Source of the DNA: Paenibacillus sp. Soil766
GTDB taxonomy: Bacteria > Bacillota > Bacilli > Paenibacillales > NBRC-103111
Reading direction: 5' to 3'
Assembly (NCBI RefSeq): GCF_001428105.1
Contig: NZ_LMSJ01000034.1
Location: forward strand, 254,832 to 318,831
Length of the DNA stretch: 64,000 nt
Of the stretch, positions 35,979 through 44,033 are shown piece after piece (the first letter of the stretch is position 1; the number at the start of each line of letters is the position of its first letter). Position numbers and translations under genes: made by a program. The notes beneath the pieces were generated by a model. That model did no database searches. It was not told the DNA's origin and saw only the letters and a program-made list of their open reading frames with translations.

Positions 35979-37460
35979 ATGATCCGACGAAACCAACGAT
36001 TCCGGAATCAACTCGATGATCACCTCGTCCATTTGCACAAGAATTTGTTCATTAGTCATGCGGATCCACTTTACCATGAGAAGGTTATTCGTTATTTGGA
36101 TGCGAATTCGCCTGAAGCCCATTTCAATCTTGGGCAGAAATTTTATGAGAAAGGGAATTGGAAGAGGGCACGGTTTCATTACAAGGAAGTGCTCAAAACC
36201 TATCCCTCGCCATTCTATTCTGCTGCAAATCGTGCGATTCACCTTCTTGATCAGCAGCAAGCCACACACGTTGCGAATTTAGAACAGACACTTCCCGAGA
36301 AACGTAAGCCTGTATTACCCCCATTTATGAAAATGTTGTTGCTGGTACTTCTAATTCTTAATGTCATTTTAGTTTTGTTCTTTACTGGAGACAATGCCAT
36401 TTCACGAACGATTAGTCTAATGAAAATGTGGAGTGCAGGTACGCAAGTCACTTACGTATCGGTAGACAAGCCTTTCATTCTGTACCTCTCACCCGAGATG
36501 TCACATGCAGAAATCGAGAAGAAGCTGCATGCGCAAGCCTTAGTTTTGGCCAAGGAAATTCCGAAGGCGACGATTCTCCTGTACGGGATTGTCACAGAGG
36601 ATAGTAGGGACCAAGGGAAAACGATGCTGCTGACTAATAGGGATGATATGAAGCGTGCGATGGTTATCGCAACGTATCAGCCAGAGGCAGACGCGTTGGT
36701 TCACATCCGATTTCTGAACGCTGAATTTGAAGAGCACCAACCGCTTAGCGCGATTGGTGCTAATTTAGTTCGAACTGCTTTGGCATCTTATCGCGAGAAT
36801 GTGGGACATGCCCCCGCTCGAATAGATGAACTCCTTCAGGATTATCCGCTAAATTATTTGAGCTTCATCCCGATTGAAGCTGTTTCGGGTTCGAATGAGA
36901 TCAATGCAGCCTTTGAGGGTGATGGGGGATGGGTATTTAACCCCAAAGCAGCTGATGTTGCGCATATGTTTTATGCGAATGTAGCTGGAGGAGATTCAGT
37001 TCCCTATGAACCCGTTTATCTCGAAGTCAATAAGAGTGCCTATCAGTTACAGCTGGTTAGCGGCTCTTACTTGCTATGGGATAAAGAAATTGGACTCGGT
37101 GCTGATGGGAGCACTCCTGACGGCGTTTATAAGGTCATAGAGCGGGTACAGCAGCCCAAAGGTAAGACAAGTCAGAGTTATGGTGTTGCAGGCTTAGGGC
37201 TAGGCTCAATCGCTTTACACGGCACGTATGATGAGAGCTCGATTGGAGAAGCGAAGTCTTTAGGTTGTATTCGATTAACAAATGACAACATACAGCAACT
37301 ATTTCCTTTCGTACCTAGAGGAGCTGAGGTGCGGATACTTTCAAGTGAAAATGGACCTAATCTAAACGGGCAAGTGAGCCAAATGTCAAAGCTGATCCCA
37401 ACGAGCCTGCCTCAACATTCAGAATCCGCGGGAAATGTCATTTTTCATTGGTTAGGCTAA
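35979..37460 (+). CDS. L,D-transpeptidase with cytoplasmic TPR-like N terminus
   Basis: 493 residues. N-terminal 25-95 looks like one or two TPR-type helical repeats (SPEAHFNLGQKFYEKGNWKRARFHYKEVL), then one membrane helix (about 109-128), an uncharacterised extracellular region, and a C-terminal YkuD domain (about 345-460: YLEVNKSAYQLQLVSGSYLLW ... IALHGTYDESSIGEAKSLGCIRLTND). The YkuD catalytic Cys430 and the upstream His are present, but the canonical SHGC motif reads S-L-G-C (Leu428). YkuD enzymes make 3-3 cross-links in peptidoglycan. Ribosome site GGAGAGGAG precedes ATG 35979. Substituted histidine may lower or alter activity. Confidence 0.85.
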   Translation: MIRRNQRFRNQLDDHLVHLHKNLFISHADPLYHEKVIRYLDANSPEAHFNLGQKFYEKGNWKRARFHYKEVLKTYPSPFYSAANRAIHLLDQQQATHVANLEQTLPEKRKPVLPPFMKMLLLVLLILNVILVLFFTGDNAISRTISLMKMWSAGTQVTYVSVDKPFILYLSPEMSHAEIEKKLHAQALVLAKEIPKATILLYGIVTEDSRDQGKTMLLTNRDDMKRAMVIATYQPEADALVHIRFLNAEFEEHQPLSAIGANLVRTALASYRENVGHAPARIDELLQDYPLNYLSFIPIEAVSGSNEINAAFEGDGGWVFNPKAADVAHMFYANVAGGDSVPYEPVYLEVNKSAYQLQLVSGSYLLWDKEIGLGADGSTPDGVYKVIERVQQPKGKTSQSYGVAGLGLGSIALHGTYDESSIGEAKSLGCIRLTNDNIQQLFPFVPRGAEVRILSSENGPNLNGQVSQMSKLIPTSLPQHSESAGNVIFHWLG

Positions 37461-37514
37461 AAAGCAGCTGAAGCTTTCCGAGTGAATCTGCTCGGAAGTC
37501 TCAACTGCTTTTTA
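37460..37514. terminator. Bidirectional terminator between the L,D-transpeptidase and aminopeptidase genes
   Basis: AAAAAGCAG / CTGCTTTTT outer stem with inner TTCCGAG / CTCGGAA. Confidence 0.88.
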
Positions 37515-37539
37515 CGTTGTCGCCTATTACTATCGTTAA

Positions 37540-38655
37540 CTACATTAAGTTCTCAGGATTAAGCTTTTCAAGCTCGGGAATGACGAAACGGCCATCTTTG
37601 CGAATGAGCACATCGTCGAAATAAATTTCGCCTCCGCCATACTCAGGACGTTGAATCAAAACCATGTCCCAGTGGACAGAGGAGCGATTGGTGTTATCCG
37701 CAGTTTCATAGGCCTGGCCGGGCGTGAAATGGATGCTGCCGTCAATTTTCTCATCAAATAAGATATCTTTCATCGGATGTTGAATGTAGGGGTTCACACC
37801 AATCGCGAACTCACCGATATAGCGTGCGCCGTCATCCGTATCTAATATCTCATTCAACTTATTGGAATCGTTGCTTGTCGCGTTCACAATACGGCCATTT
37901 TCGAAGGTAAGGACAATGTTCTCAAAAGAAGTGCCCGAGTAAATCGTCGGTGTGTTGTAACTGATCGTACCATTAACGGAATTTTTCACAGGTGCCGTGT
38001 AAACCTCGCCGTCCGGGATATTTCGAAGTCCTGAGCAAGGGACAGCGCCAATGTCTTTGATCGAGAAGCTGAGATCGGTGCCTTTGGCGACCAAACGGAC
38101 ACGATCCGTGCACTTCATCAAATCAACGAGGGATTCCATTGCTTTTGCCATTTTACTGTAATCAAGGTTGCAGACGTTAAAGTAGAAATCCTCGAAAGCT
38201 TCTGTACTTTTGCCAGCCAGCTGGGCCATTGACGGATTCGGGTAGCGCATAACGACCCATTTGGTATTGTTAATACGCTCATCGAAGATTGGACGTTGGA
38301 AGTACTTTAGGAACAGCTTCATTTGTTCGTCAGGTACATCCGAAGATTCTGTGATGTTATCTCCACTGCGAACAGCTACATAGGCATCCATTTGTTTCAT
38401 TCGAGCAAGCTCAATAGCAGACCAGGCGCTGAATTGTTCTTGTGTTCCTTTCATTTGCAAGCTCCGCGTAATGGCAGGATCACGCAATTCAATGAATGGG
38501 TTCCCTCCAGCTGCATAAACCTCTTCGATTAAGCATTTCGCAAGTTCTGGATCTTTAACACCAATCATTTCAATCAATATGTTCTCACCGGGCTGCAGGC
38601 TCACGGAATACCGAATAATGTTTCGGGCAAAAGTTACTAATCTTGGATCTCTCAT
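37540..38655 (-). CDS. M29-family aminopeptidase (AmpS-type)
   Basis: 371-residue metallo-aminopeptidase of the thermophilic aminopeptidase family M29, removing N-terminal amino acids. Family features: LQPGENILIEMIG at the N terminus, MRYPNPSMAQLAG, the metal-site sequences GEVYTAPVKNSVNGTISYN, IGEFAIGVNP, and NRSSVHWDMVLIQRPEYGGGEIYFDDVLIRKDGRF. ATG 38655 has an AGGGAG site upstream. Cytoplasmic, no signal peptide. It converges with the transpeptidase gene and is divergent from the next. Confidence 0.92.
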   Translation of the reverse strand: MRDPRLVTFARNIIRYSVSLQPGENILIEMIGVKDPELAKCLIEEVYAAGGNPFIELRDPAITRSLQMKGTQEQFSAWSAIELARMKQMDAYVAVRSGDNITESSDVPDEQMKLFLKYFQRPIFDERINNTKWVVMRYPNPSMAQLAGKSTEAFEDFYFNVCNLDYSKMAKAMESLVDLMKCTDRVRLVAKGTDLSFSIKDIGAVPCSGLRNIPDGEVYTAPVKNSVNGTISYNTPTIYSGTSFENIVLTFENGRIVNATSNDSNKLNEILDTDDGARYIGEFAIGVNPYIQHPMKDILFDEKIDGSIHFTPGQAYETADNTNRSSVHWDMVLIQRPEYGGGEIYFDDVLIRKDGRFVIPELEKLNPENLM

Positions 38656-38824
38656 CCTGTAGGTCTCCCTTAATAAAAAATACGTACCCCCAAATTATAG
38701 CGTAACGTGAACCTGTAATCCAATCTGTGCAATGGTTTCATGGGGATGGAAGGGGTATACTAGGTATATGTGTAAGTAATTCCATCATACCAATGATATG
38801 CAAGATCAACTAGAGGAGGAAGCT

Positions 38825-39367
38825 ATGGCACGAGATCAAATCAAAGTACCTTACGGGTACGAACCCCCGGCAAATTCAGACAAGGGAACAGTCCTCGTTT
38901 TCGAGACGTTCGAAGACTGGACAGAGCGCGAAATGACTGCTTGTATCGCTTGGGCAGAAGAACGGAAATTCGTTCGTGTGATCTTCTATCCACAGCATGA
39001 GGAAACGCTCCGCAGAATGGATATTCGATCGGAAATGCCCTATTATGCCCGTCTGAAGCATCTGGAACAGCTGCTGGAGGAAGTAGATACTAGTCTTCAA
39101 ATTGAAGTGGACAAATGGGAAGGGAAGCGCAAGAAATATACACCGCTTGATACTTCTCTTAACTTTTTAACGGAGAAATCCCCTGGACCTCACTTTATTT
39201 GTATGAGCGATCGTTATGCGAACCTCTTCGTTACCTACCCATCTTTCAAAGAATGGATAAAAAAAGCAAGACTCGTCATATTTACGCAGTTCCGTGTTCC
39301 CCTTCATGGCAAACTAAATGACTGTGCCGAGAGATGGGAAACGGTGGATTTCGGGAATGGCGTTTAA
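38825..39367 (+). CDS. Conserved-looking hypothetical protein, 180 residues
   Basis: Not recognised. A soluble alpha/beta-looking protein: VLVFETFEDWTEREMTACIAWAEERKFVRVIFYPQHEETL suggests a beta-alpha-beta start, and GPHFICMSDRYANLFVTYPSFKEWIKKARLVIFTQFRVP a later one. ATG 38825 follows AGAGGAGG. It overlaps the downstream MFS gene by 11 bases, so the two are probably coupled; this suggests, but does not show, a linked role. Confidence 0.7.
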   Translation: MARDQIKVPYGYEPPANSDKGTVLVFETFEDWTEREMTACIAWAEERKFVRVIFYPQHEETLRRMDIRSEMPYYARLKHLEQLLEEVDTSLQIEVDKWEGKRKKYTPLDTSLNFLTEKSPGPHFICMSDRYANLFVTYPSFKEWIKKARLVIFTQFRVPLHGKLNDCAERWETVDFGNGV

Positions 39368-40514
39368 ATTACTGCGATCCCATTATCAATTAACCACATT
39401 AATTATGGTCATCATTGTGGCGGGCATGAGTCAAGGGATGCTCTTGCCCTTACTTACGATCTTACTCGATCGTTCTGGTGTATCAACAGATGCAAACGGT
39501 GTAAACGCAGCCGCCCTATATATTGGCATTTTCGCTACGATGTTCTTCATCGAGAAACCAGTTCGGCGTTACGGCTACAAACCCGTTATAATGATCGGAA
39601 TGAGCTTAATTATTATTGCCAATTGTCTATTTCCGGTTTGGCAGCAGGCTGGTCTCTGGTTTATGCTGCGGCTTTTAGTGGGGATTGGCGATAGCGCCTT
39701 ACATTTTGCTACACAACTCTGGATAGTAGCCTCCAGTCCCAAAGAGAAGAGAGGACGTAATATCTCCCTCTACGGAATGGCATACGGGGTAGGGTTTAGT
39801 CTCGGTCCATTAGGCATAATATTGCTTAAGGCGGGGATTTGGGTGCCTTTTATGGTGACAAGTGCATTCTTTCTCTTAATCCTATTGCTATTAACGAGGC
39901 TCAAAAATGAGAAGCCAGAACGAGCCGAACGCGCGGAAGCCGCTCATAAACGGGCAACAACTGTCATTTCATTAGCGTGGTTCCCACTGATAACTTCCTT
40001 GCTTTTTGGCTACATGGAAGCAGCGATGAATAGCAACTTTCCGCTCTATGGCCTTCGGATAGGCATTTCGGAGTCTACGATTGGGCTTTTACTTCCCGTA
40101 ACGGGGATTGGTGGACTCATCATGCAGCTGCCGCTCGGAATATGGAGTGATCGCGTAGGTCGTAAGCCAATTCTCATGGGGACAGCCATAGTAGGGGCTT
40201 TAGCGTTCAGCTGTGTGCCTTTCGTTGGGACGAACTTATGGGGGCTCGGAATCTGTTTAGGCGTAGCAGGGGGCATGGTAGGATCCTTTTTTTCGCTAGG
40301 GTTGGCCTATGCGGCAGATATTTTGCCGCGTCATTTGCTGCCAACAGCAAATATCATTGCCTCCATCCAATATAGTGTGGGGAGTATCATCGGTCCTTTA
40401 GTTGGCGGGATGGCACTTCACCATTTGAGTGTGTACAGTATTTTCTACTTTCTTGGCCTTGTGTACTTGTTGTTTGGCCTCTCAGGGTTTATTTTCAAAA
40501 GGCGTACGGTATGA
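39357..40514 (+). CDS. MFS-family transporter
   Basis: 385-residue major facilitator protein with 12 predicted helices. The loop motif GIWSDRVGRKPILMG between helices 8 and 9 and the N-half SLYGMAYGVGFSLGPLGIILL are typical of drug/metabolite efflux permeases. The frame opens at ATG 39318, but ATG 39357 gives the usual short cytoplasmic start; no convincing ribosome site is present because of the overlap with the preceding gene. Substrate unknown. Confidence 0.87.
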   Translation: MAFKLLRSHYQLTTLIMVIIVAGMSQGMLLPLLTILLDRSGVSTDANGVNAAALYIGIFATMFFIEKPVRRYGYKPVIMIGMSLIIIANCLFPVWQQAGLWFMLRLLVGIGDSALHFATQLWIVASSPKEKRGRNISLYGMAYGVGFSLGPLGIILLKAGIWVPFMVTSAFFLLILLLLTRLKNEKPERAERAEAAHKRATTVISLAWFPLITSLLFGYMEAAMNSNFPLYGLRIGISESTIGLLLPVTGIGGLIMQLPLGIWSDRVGRKPILMGTAIVGALAFSCVPFVGTNLWGLGICLGVAGGMVGSFFSLGLAYAADILPRHLLPTANIIASIQYSVGSIIGPLVGGMALHHLSVYSIFYFLGLVYLLFGLSGFIFKRRTV

Positions 40515-40552
40515 CAAAAGCCACTTTCCCTTGATCAAGGAAGGTGGCTTTG
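40515..40552. terminator. Terminator between the MFS and udk genes
   Basis: AAAGCCAC plus TTCC pair with GGAA and GTGGCTTT; on the reverse strand a TTTT follows, so it best serves udk. Confidence 0.75.
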
Positions 40553-40566
40553 GTGTTGCATGGATG

Positions 40567-41202
40567 TTAGCCGATTTCATAATTGGCCGCTTGATCCGTC
40601 ATGTAGCGTTCAGTCAAAATCGTAAGTAGTGAGATACCGATTTGATTCTCGCCACCTTCTGGAATGATGATGTCCGCATATTTCTTAGAAGGCTCGATAA
40701 ATGCATCATGCATGGGCTTTACTGTCGTTAAGTATTGGTCAAATACGGACTGTAAGGAGCGGCCGCGTTCATTAATGTCGCGAGTTAAACGGCGGAGAAT
40801 ACGGACATCAGGGTCTGTATCCACGAAAACCTTAATATTTAATGCTCCGCGGAGATCTTCATCCGTTAGAACGTGAATGCCTTCCAGCAACACAATCGGT
40901 TTAACTTCGATGCGGATCGTTTCTTGGGAGCGAGCATGCGTAGAAAAATCGTAGACAGGAATGTCGACTGGCTGGCCGCTTTTCAACATATTCAAATGCT
41001 GAAGGAGCAATGTATTTTCAAAAGCACGAGGATGATCATAATTGATGCGTTCCCGCTCTTCAAAGGTCAGTCCGCTATGATGAAGATAATAATTATCTTG
41101 TGAAATTAAAGTCACATTTGTGGATCCGAGTTTTGTAATAATCGATTTAGCTACTGTTGTTTTACCTGAACCGGTACCTCCGGCAATTCCAATCACGAGC
41201 AT
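40567..41202 (-). CDS. udk: Uridine kinase
   Basis: 211-residue pyrimidine-nucleoside kinase making UMP/CMP from uridine/cytidine. P-loop IGIAGGTGSGKTTVAKSI (residues 4-21), SQDNYYLHHSGL, the substrate-region YDHPRAFENTLL and the PVYDFSTHARS motif, and the IVLLEGIHVL strand are all characteristic. ATG 41202 is preceded by GGGGAGG. A housekeeping salvage gene without operon partner here. Confidence 0.95.
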   Translation of the reverse strand: MLVIGIAGGTGSGKTTVAKSIITKLGSTNVTLISQDNYYLHHSGLTFEERERINYDHPRAFENTLLLQHLNMLKSGQPVDIPVYDFSTHARSQETIRIEVKPIVLLEGIHVLTDEDLRGALNIKVFVDTDPDVRILRRLTRDINERGRSLQSVFDQYLTTVKPMHDAFIEPSKKYADIIIPEGGENQIGISLLTILTERYMTDQAANYEIG

Positions 41203-41395
41203 GTATGTAGTGCCTCCCCAAATAACTTAAAAACCTTCCTACGTAGTTTAACATAATGTGCACCTAAAATGAAAAGATGGAGTCAAGAAGGCTGTCGAAG
41301 TGGCGGTGGGGCCCTGTTGTATGGGTGTATTTCCTCGTTATAGCGAGGAGCGGCATACGAATCTGGCCTATCTTGCCTCTGTAAGCACAAATAAC

Positions 41396-41434
41396 AAAAG
41401 GAACTAAGCACAATTTCTGCGCTTAGCTCCTTTT
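41396..41434. terminator. Terminator between udk upstream region and the coiled-coil gene
   Basis: AAAAGGA and CTAAGC pair with GCTTAG and TCCTTTT; serves the reverse-strand gene ending at 41472. Nearby TCCTCG/CGAGGA (about 41333-41350) is a second small hairpin. Confidence 0.8.
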
Positions 41435-41471
41435 ACGAGAGATTTGATCTTACCGTTAGGGGTAAAAACGG

Positions 41472-41789
41472 CTATCGAACCTGTTTTGGTGTATGAAACT
41501 TCTCTTGATTGGCTTCAATATCCTGAGCGGCTTGATTCAATTGTTCGAAAGTTTGTTGGATTTGCTGTCCAAACTGTTCGTTTGCAAATTCAGCTAATTG
41601 CCTTTGAGCTTGTGAAACCTGTTGATCTGCTTGAACAAGCGCCGCTTGAGCGGATTGAATCGCATTCGGATTGGCTTCGGTAATGGCGACTTGCAGCTTG
41701 TGCTGGGCGTCTTGTGCTTGAAGAATGGCATGATCAGCTGCGTCGATGGCATGCTGAACCGGCTGTTGATGCTGATTGGTTCCTGTCAT
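41472..41789 (-). CDS. Gln/Ala-rich coiled-coil hypothetical protein
   Basis: 105-residue, almost wholly alpha-helical protein rich in Q, A and E (QHAIDAADHAILQAQDAQHKLQVAI ... FANEQFGQQIQQTFEQLNQAAQDIEAN). No membrane segment or cysteine. Resembles small spore- or stress-associated Bacillales proteins of unknown function, but I cannot name a family. ATG 41789 follows AAGGAGG; the open frame continuing to 41930 is upstream sequence. Confidence 0.65.
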   Translation of the reverse strand: MTGTNQHQQPVQHAIDAADHAILQAQDAQHKLQVAITEANPNAIQSAQAALVQADQQVSQAQRQLAEFANEQFGQQIQQTFEQLNQAAQDIEANQEKFHTPKQVR

Positions 41790-41828
41790 GGGGGAAAACC
41801 TCCTTAGGGTTAATTCAAGGGAGAAGCT

Positions 41829-41972
41829 ATGAAAAGCGACTTTACTACATTGCACCAAAATTGGGGAAATAATTCGGATCCGGGAAATGAAAATATTTCC
41901 TGGGTAAGCGCAAAATGTGAGCGTTATCATGTGGATTCGACATCAATTGTCAGACAATTTCGAATAAATTAA
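41829..41972 (+). CDS. Possible small protein, 47 residues
   Basis: Open frame divergent from the coiled-coil gene, beginning MKSDFTTLHQNWGNNSDPGN and ending RQFRIN, with AAGGGAG five bases before the ATG. Hydrophilic, no recognisable family. A 15-base palindrome AATTGTCAGACAATT (41945-41959) lies inside its 3' end, and a strong AGGAGGAG (about 41983-41990) just after it leads only to a four-codon frame MLPK. It may be coding or a leader of the lipoprotein operon. Confidence 0.35.
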   Translation: MKSDFTTLHQNWGNNSDPGNENISWVSAKCERYHVDSTSIVRQFRIN

Positions 41973-42107
41973 CTATTTGCAGGAGGAGAGTTAGCCTTAC
42001 ACATGTTACCAAAATAAAAGTAGACAAATTAACTGATTATTCTTAAGCTAGAGAGGATAGCTTTTTAGACTTATATAGACTAAAAACATCTTCATGGGGG
42101 ATGACAA

Positions 42108-42488
42108 ATGAATAAATTCAAAGGTTTTTATTTGTTAGCAGCATTAACAATCGTAATTTCCGGTTGTGGGAAAGCCCAATCGACGACAACATCCAAAACG
42201 ACTTATACACCTACGTTAGAGGTCGCCTATGTTGTTAAAGATGATACCGTAACTTTAGATCTTACAACGGATCTGAAGATTTCGAAGGAACATTATGATC
42301 AACAACGTGTGGAAGGTGAAGGTCATTTTCACATTTCGTTAGATAAGGGTGAGAAGATCGTTGTCACTACGAAACAAAAGGTATTGGATCATTTAAGTAA
42401 AGGATCACATGAAGTGAAGATTTCCTTACATAATAACGACCACACGCCTTACGATGTTAGTAAAACAGTCACGTTCGATGTGAAGTAG
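42108..42488 (+). CDS. Lipoprotein of unknown function
   Basis: 126-residue secreted lipoprotein: signal peptide with lipobox VISGC (Cys20), a Ser/Thr-rich linker, then a beta-rich domain with a LEVAYVVKDDTVTLDLTTDL strand pair and EGHFHISLDKGE, similar in outline to the FixH/YtkA-like immunoglobulin-type fold. GGGGGATG lies upstream. It is nine bases from the kinase gene start region and heads a three-gene signalling operon, so it may be an accessory sensor component. Confidence 0.75.
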   Translation: MNKFKGFYLLAALTIVISGCGKAQSTTTSKTTYTPTLEVAYVVKDDTVTLDLTTDLKISKEHYDQQRVEGEGHFHISLDKGEKIVVTTKQKVLDHLSKGSHEVKISLHNNDHTPYDVSKTVTFDVK

Positions 42489-42497
42489 GTGTTGTTG

Positions 42498-44033
42498 ATG
42501 TCTTTTCGTCAAAAGAAATTAAGCTTGCAAAAACGGATTGTTTTCCTCGTCACAGCTGTCACGGCGGGCATGATTTCGACAATGATGGTCTTCGATACGA
42601 TCAGCTTGAATCAATCGATTCGCGAAGCCTACGTAAGTCAAATCAGCGGTATGACGATTGCAATCAACGGTCGTTATGAAGAATCGAGATCGATTGCAGA
42701 TATCCAGCAGATTTTTGATTATATTCAGTATAAAAATAATCGCGTTCTGGATATGAAGTTGTATGACAAACAAGGAAAAGTCTTAGCTTCCTCAAATCGT
42801 AGAGAAATAGGAACGACCCTGCATTCATCAAAAATTGTTGTTCCCAAACAAGACAATACGATTGTAGACCGAATTCCAATTGCAGAGAATGATAAACCGA
42901 TCGTTCGATTGACAGCACCTTTGCAAGAAGATGGCTCTGTTGTCGGGGCAGTTGAGGTTATTTTTGACTCCTCGGAAGAAGAACTGCTGCTCCAAAAAAG
43001 AACGAAGCTGATTCTGTTCGTAGGACTTAGCATCGCAATTATACTTTCAATTTTATTATGGCTAATTCTGCGAGTTATTGTTATCCGGCCATTAAGCCGG
43101 TTGCGGGAAGCAGCTGTCATTGTGAAACAAGGTGGAGAACTGCCTAAATTGCAATTCAAGGCTTCTCCCGAAATTGCCGAGGTTTCAGAGGCTTTTAATG
43201 ATATGGTCAATAATTTGGATGAACGCTACCAAGAGCTGCAGCAGGCTTTGAATACGTTGCAAGTTACGCAAGATCAGCTTGTCCATTCGGAGAAAATGGG
43301 GGCACTTGGTAATTTGGTTGCTGGCGTGTCGCATGAAATTAACACCCCAATTGGCATTGGCGTAACGGCCATAAGTTACTTGGATCAGAAAGCCAAACAG
43401 TTCCAAGCGTTGTATGATGCAGGGAAAATGAAGAAGTCCGATTTGGAGCAATTTCTATCCACATCCCATGAGAGTATAGTAATGGTTCAATCTAACTTGG
43501 AGCGCGCTTCTACATTAATAAAAAGCTTTAAACAAATTTCTGTGGATCAAAGTGTAGAGATGAAGCGAACCTTCCTTTTCAAAGAATATGTGCAGGGGAT
43601 TATTGCAAGTTTGAAGCCAGCACTCAAGAAAACACATATTCAACTGGACGTTTACTGCGATGAGCAGCTCCATTTGTATACCTACCCTGGTGCATTATCT
43701 CAAATCATTACAAATTTAGTTATGAACTCACTGAATCATGCTTACGATTCGGAAGATGAAGGGTACTTAAGTATCCGAGTTCTAGACTACCCCGATCACG
43801 TCTTGATTGCCTACTCTGACGATGGAAAAGGGATGTCTGAGGAAGTGTTGGATCATATATTTGATCCATTCTTCACAACCAGCCGCGGACAAGGCGGGAC
43901 AGGCTTAGGAATGAATATTGTTTATAATCTTGTAAAAGAATCCTTAAATGGAACGATTCAATGTTCAAGCGTACGAGGACAGGGAAGTTTATTTGCAATT
44001 ACAATCCCCAAAGAGGAGGAAGCTGAGATATGA
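42498..44033 (+). CDS. Membrane sensor histidine kinase
   Basis: 511-residue kinase: membrane helix at about 10-30, extracellular sensor (residues 31-160), second helix (about 165-190, LILFVGLSIAIILSILLWLILRVIV), HAMP linker (about 190-245), coiled coil, then VAGVSHEINTPIGIGVTAISYL with His279, and the ATP domain (ITNLVMNSLNHAY, YSDDGKGMSEE, FFTTSRGQGGTGLGMNIVYNL). The phosphoacceptor region belongs to the HEINTP subgroup, often paired with HD-GYP regulators. ATG 42498 has GTAGGTG seven bases upstream; GTG/TTG codons before it are less likely. Overlaps the next gene by four bases. Confidence 0.9.
   Translation: MSFRQKKLSLQKRIVFLVTAVTAGMISTMMVFDTISLNQSIREAYVSQISGMTIAINGRYEESRSIADIQQIFDYIQYKNNRVLDMKLYDKQGKVLASSNRREIGTTLHSSKIVVPKQDNTIVDRIPIAENDKPIVRLTAPLQEDGSVVGAVEVIFDSSEEELLLQKRTKLILFVGLSIAIILSILLWLILRVIVIRPLSRLREAAVIVKQGGELPKLQFKASPEIAEVSEAFNDMVNNLDERYQELQQALNTLQVTQDQLVHSEKMGALGNLVAGVSHEINTPIGIGVTAISYLDQKAKQFQALYDAGKMKKSDLEQFLSTSHESIVMVQSNLERASTLIKSFKQISVDQSVEMKRTFLFKEYVQGIIASLKPALKKTHIQLDVYCDEQLHLYTYPGALSQIITNLVMNSLNHAYDSEDEGYLSIRVLDYPDHVLIAYSDDGKGMSEEVLDHIFDPFFTTSRGQGGTGLGMNIVYNLVKESLNGTIQCSSVRGQGSLFAITIPKEEEAEI

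Noticed and set aside
41333-41350. Hairpin TCCTCG/CGAGGA as a terminator or small RNA
   Set aside because: Only six pairs and no T run; likely part of ordinary or degenerate intergenic sequence.
41790-41930. N-terminal extension of the coiled-coil protein
   Set aside because: The AAGGAGG site is directly before ATG 41789, and the extension has different composition.
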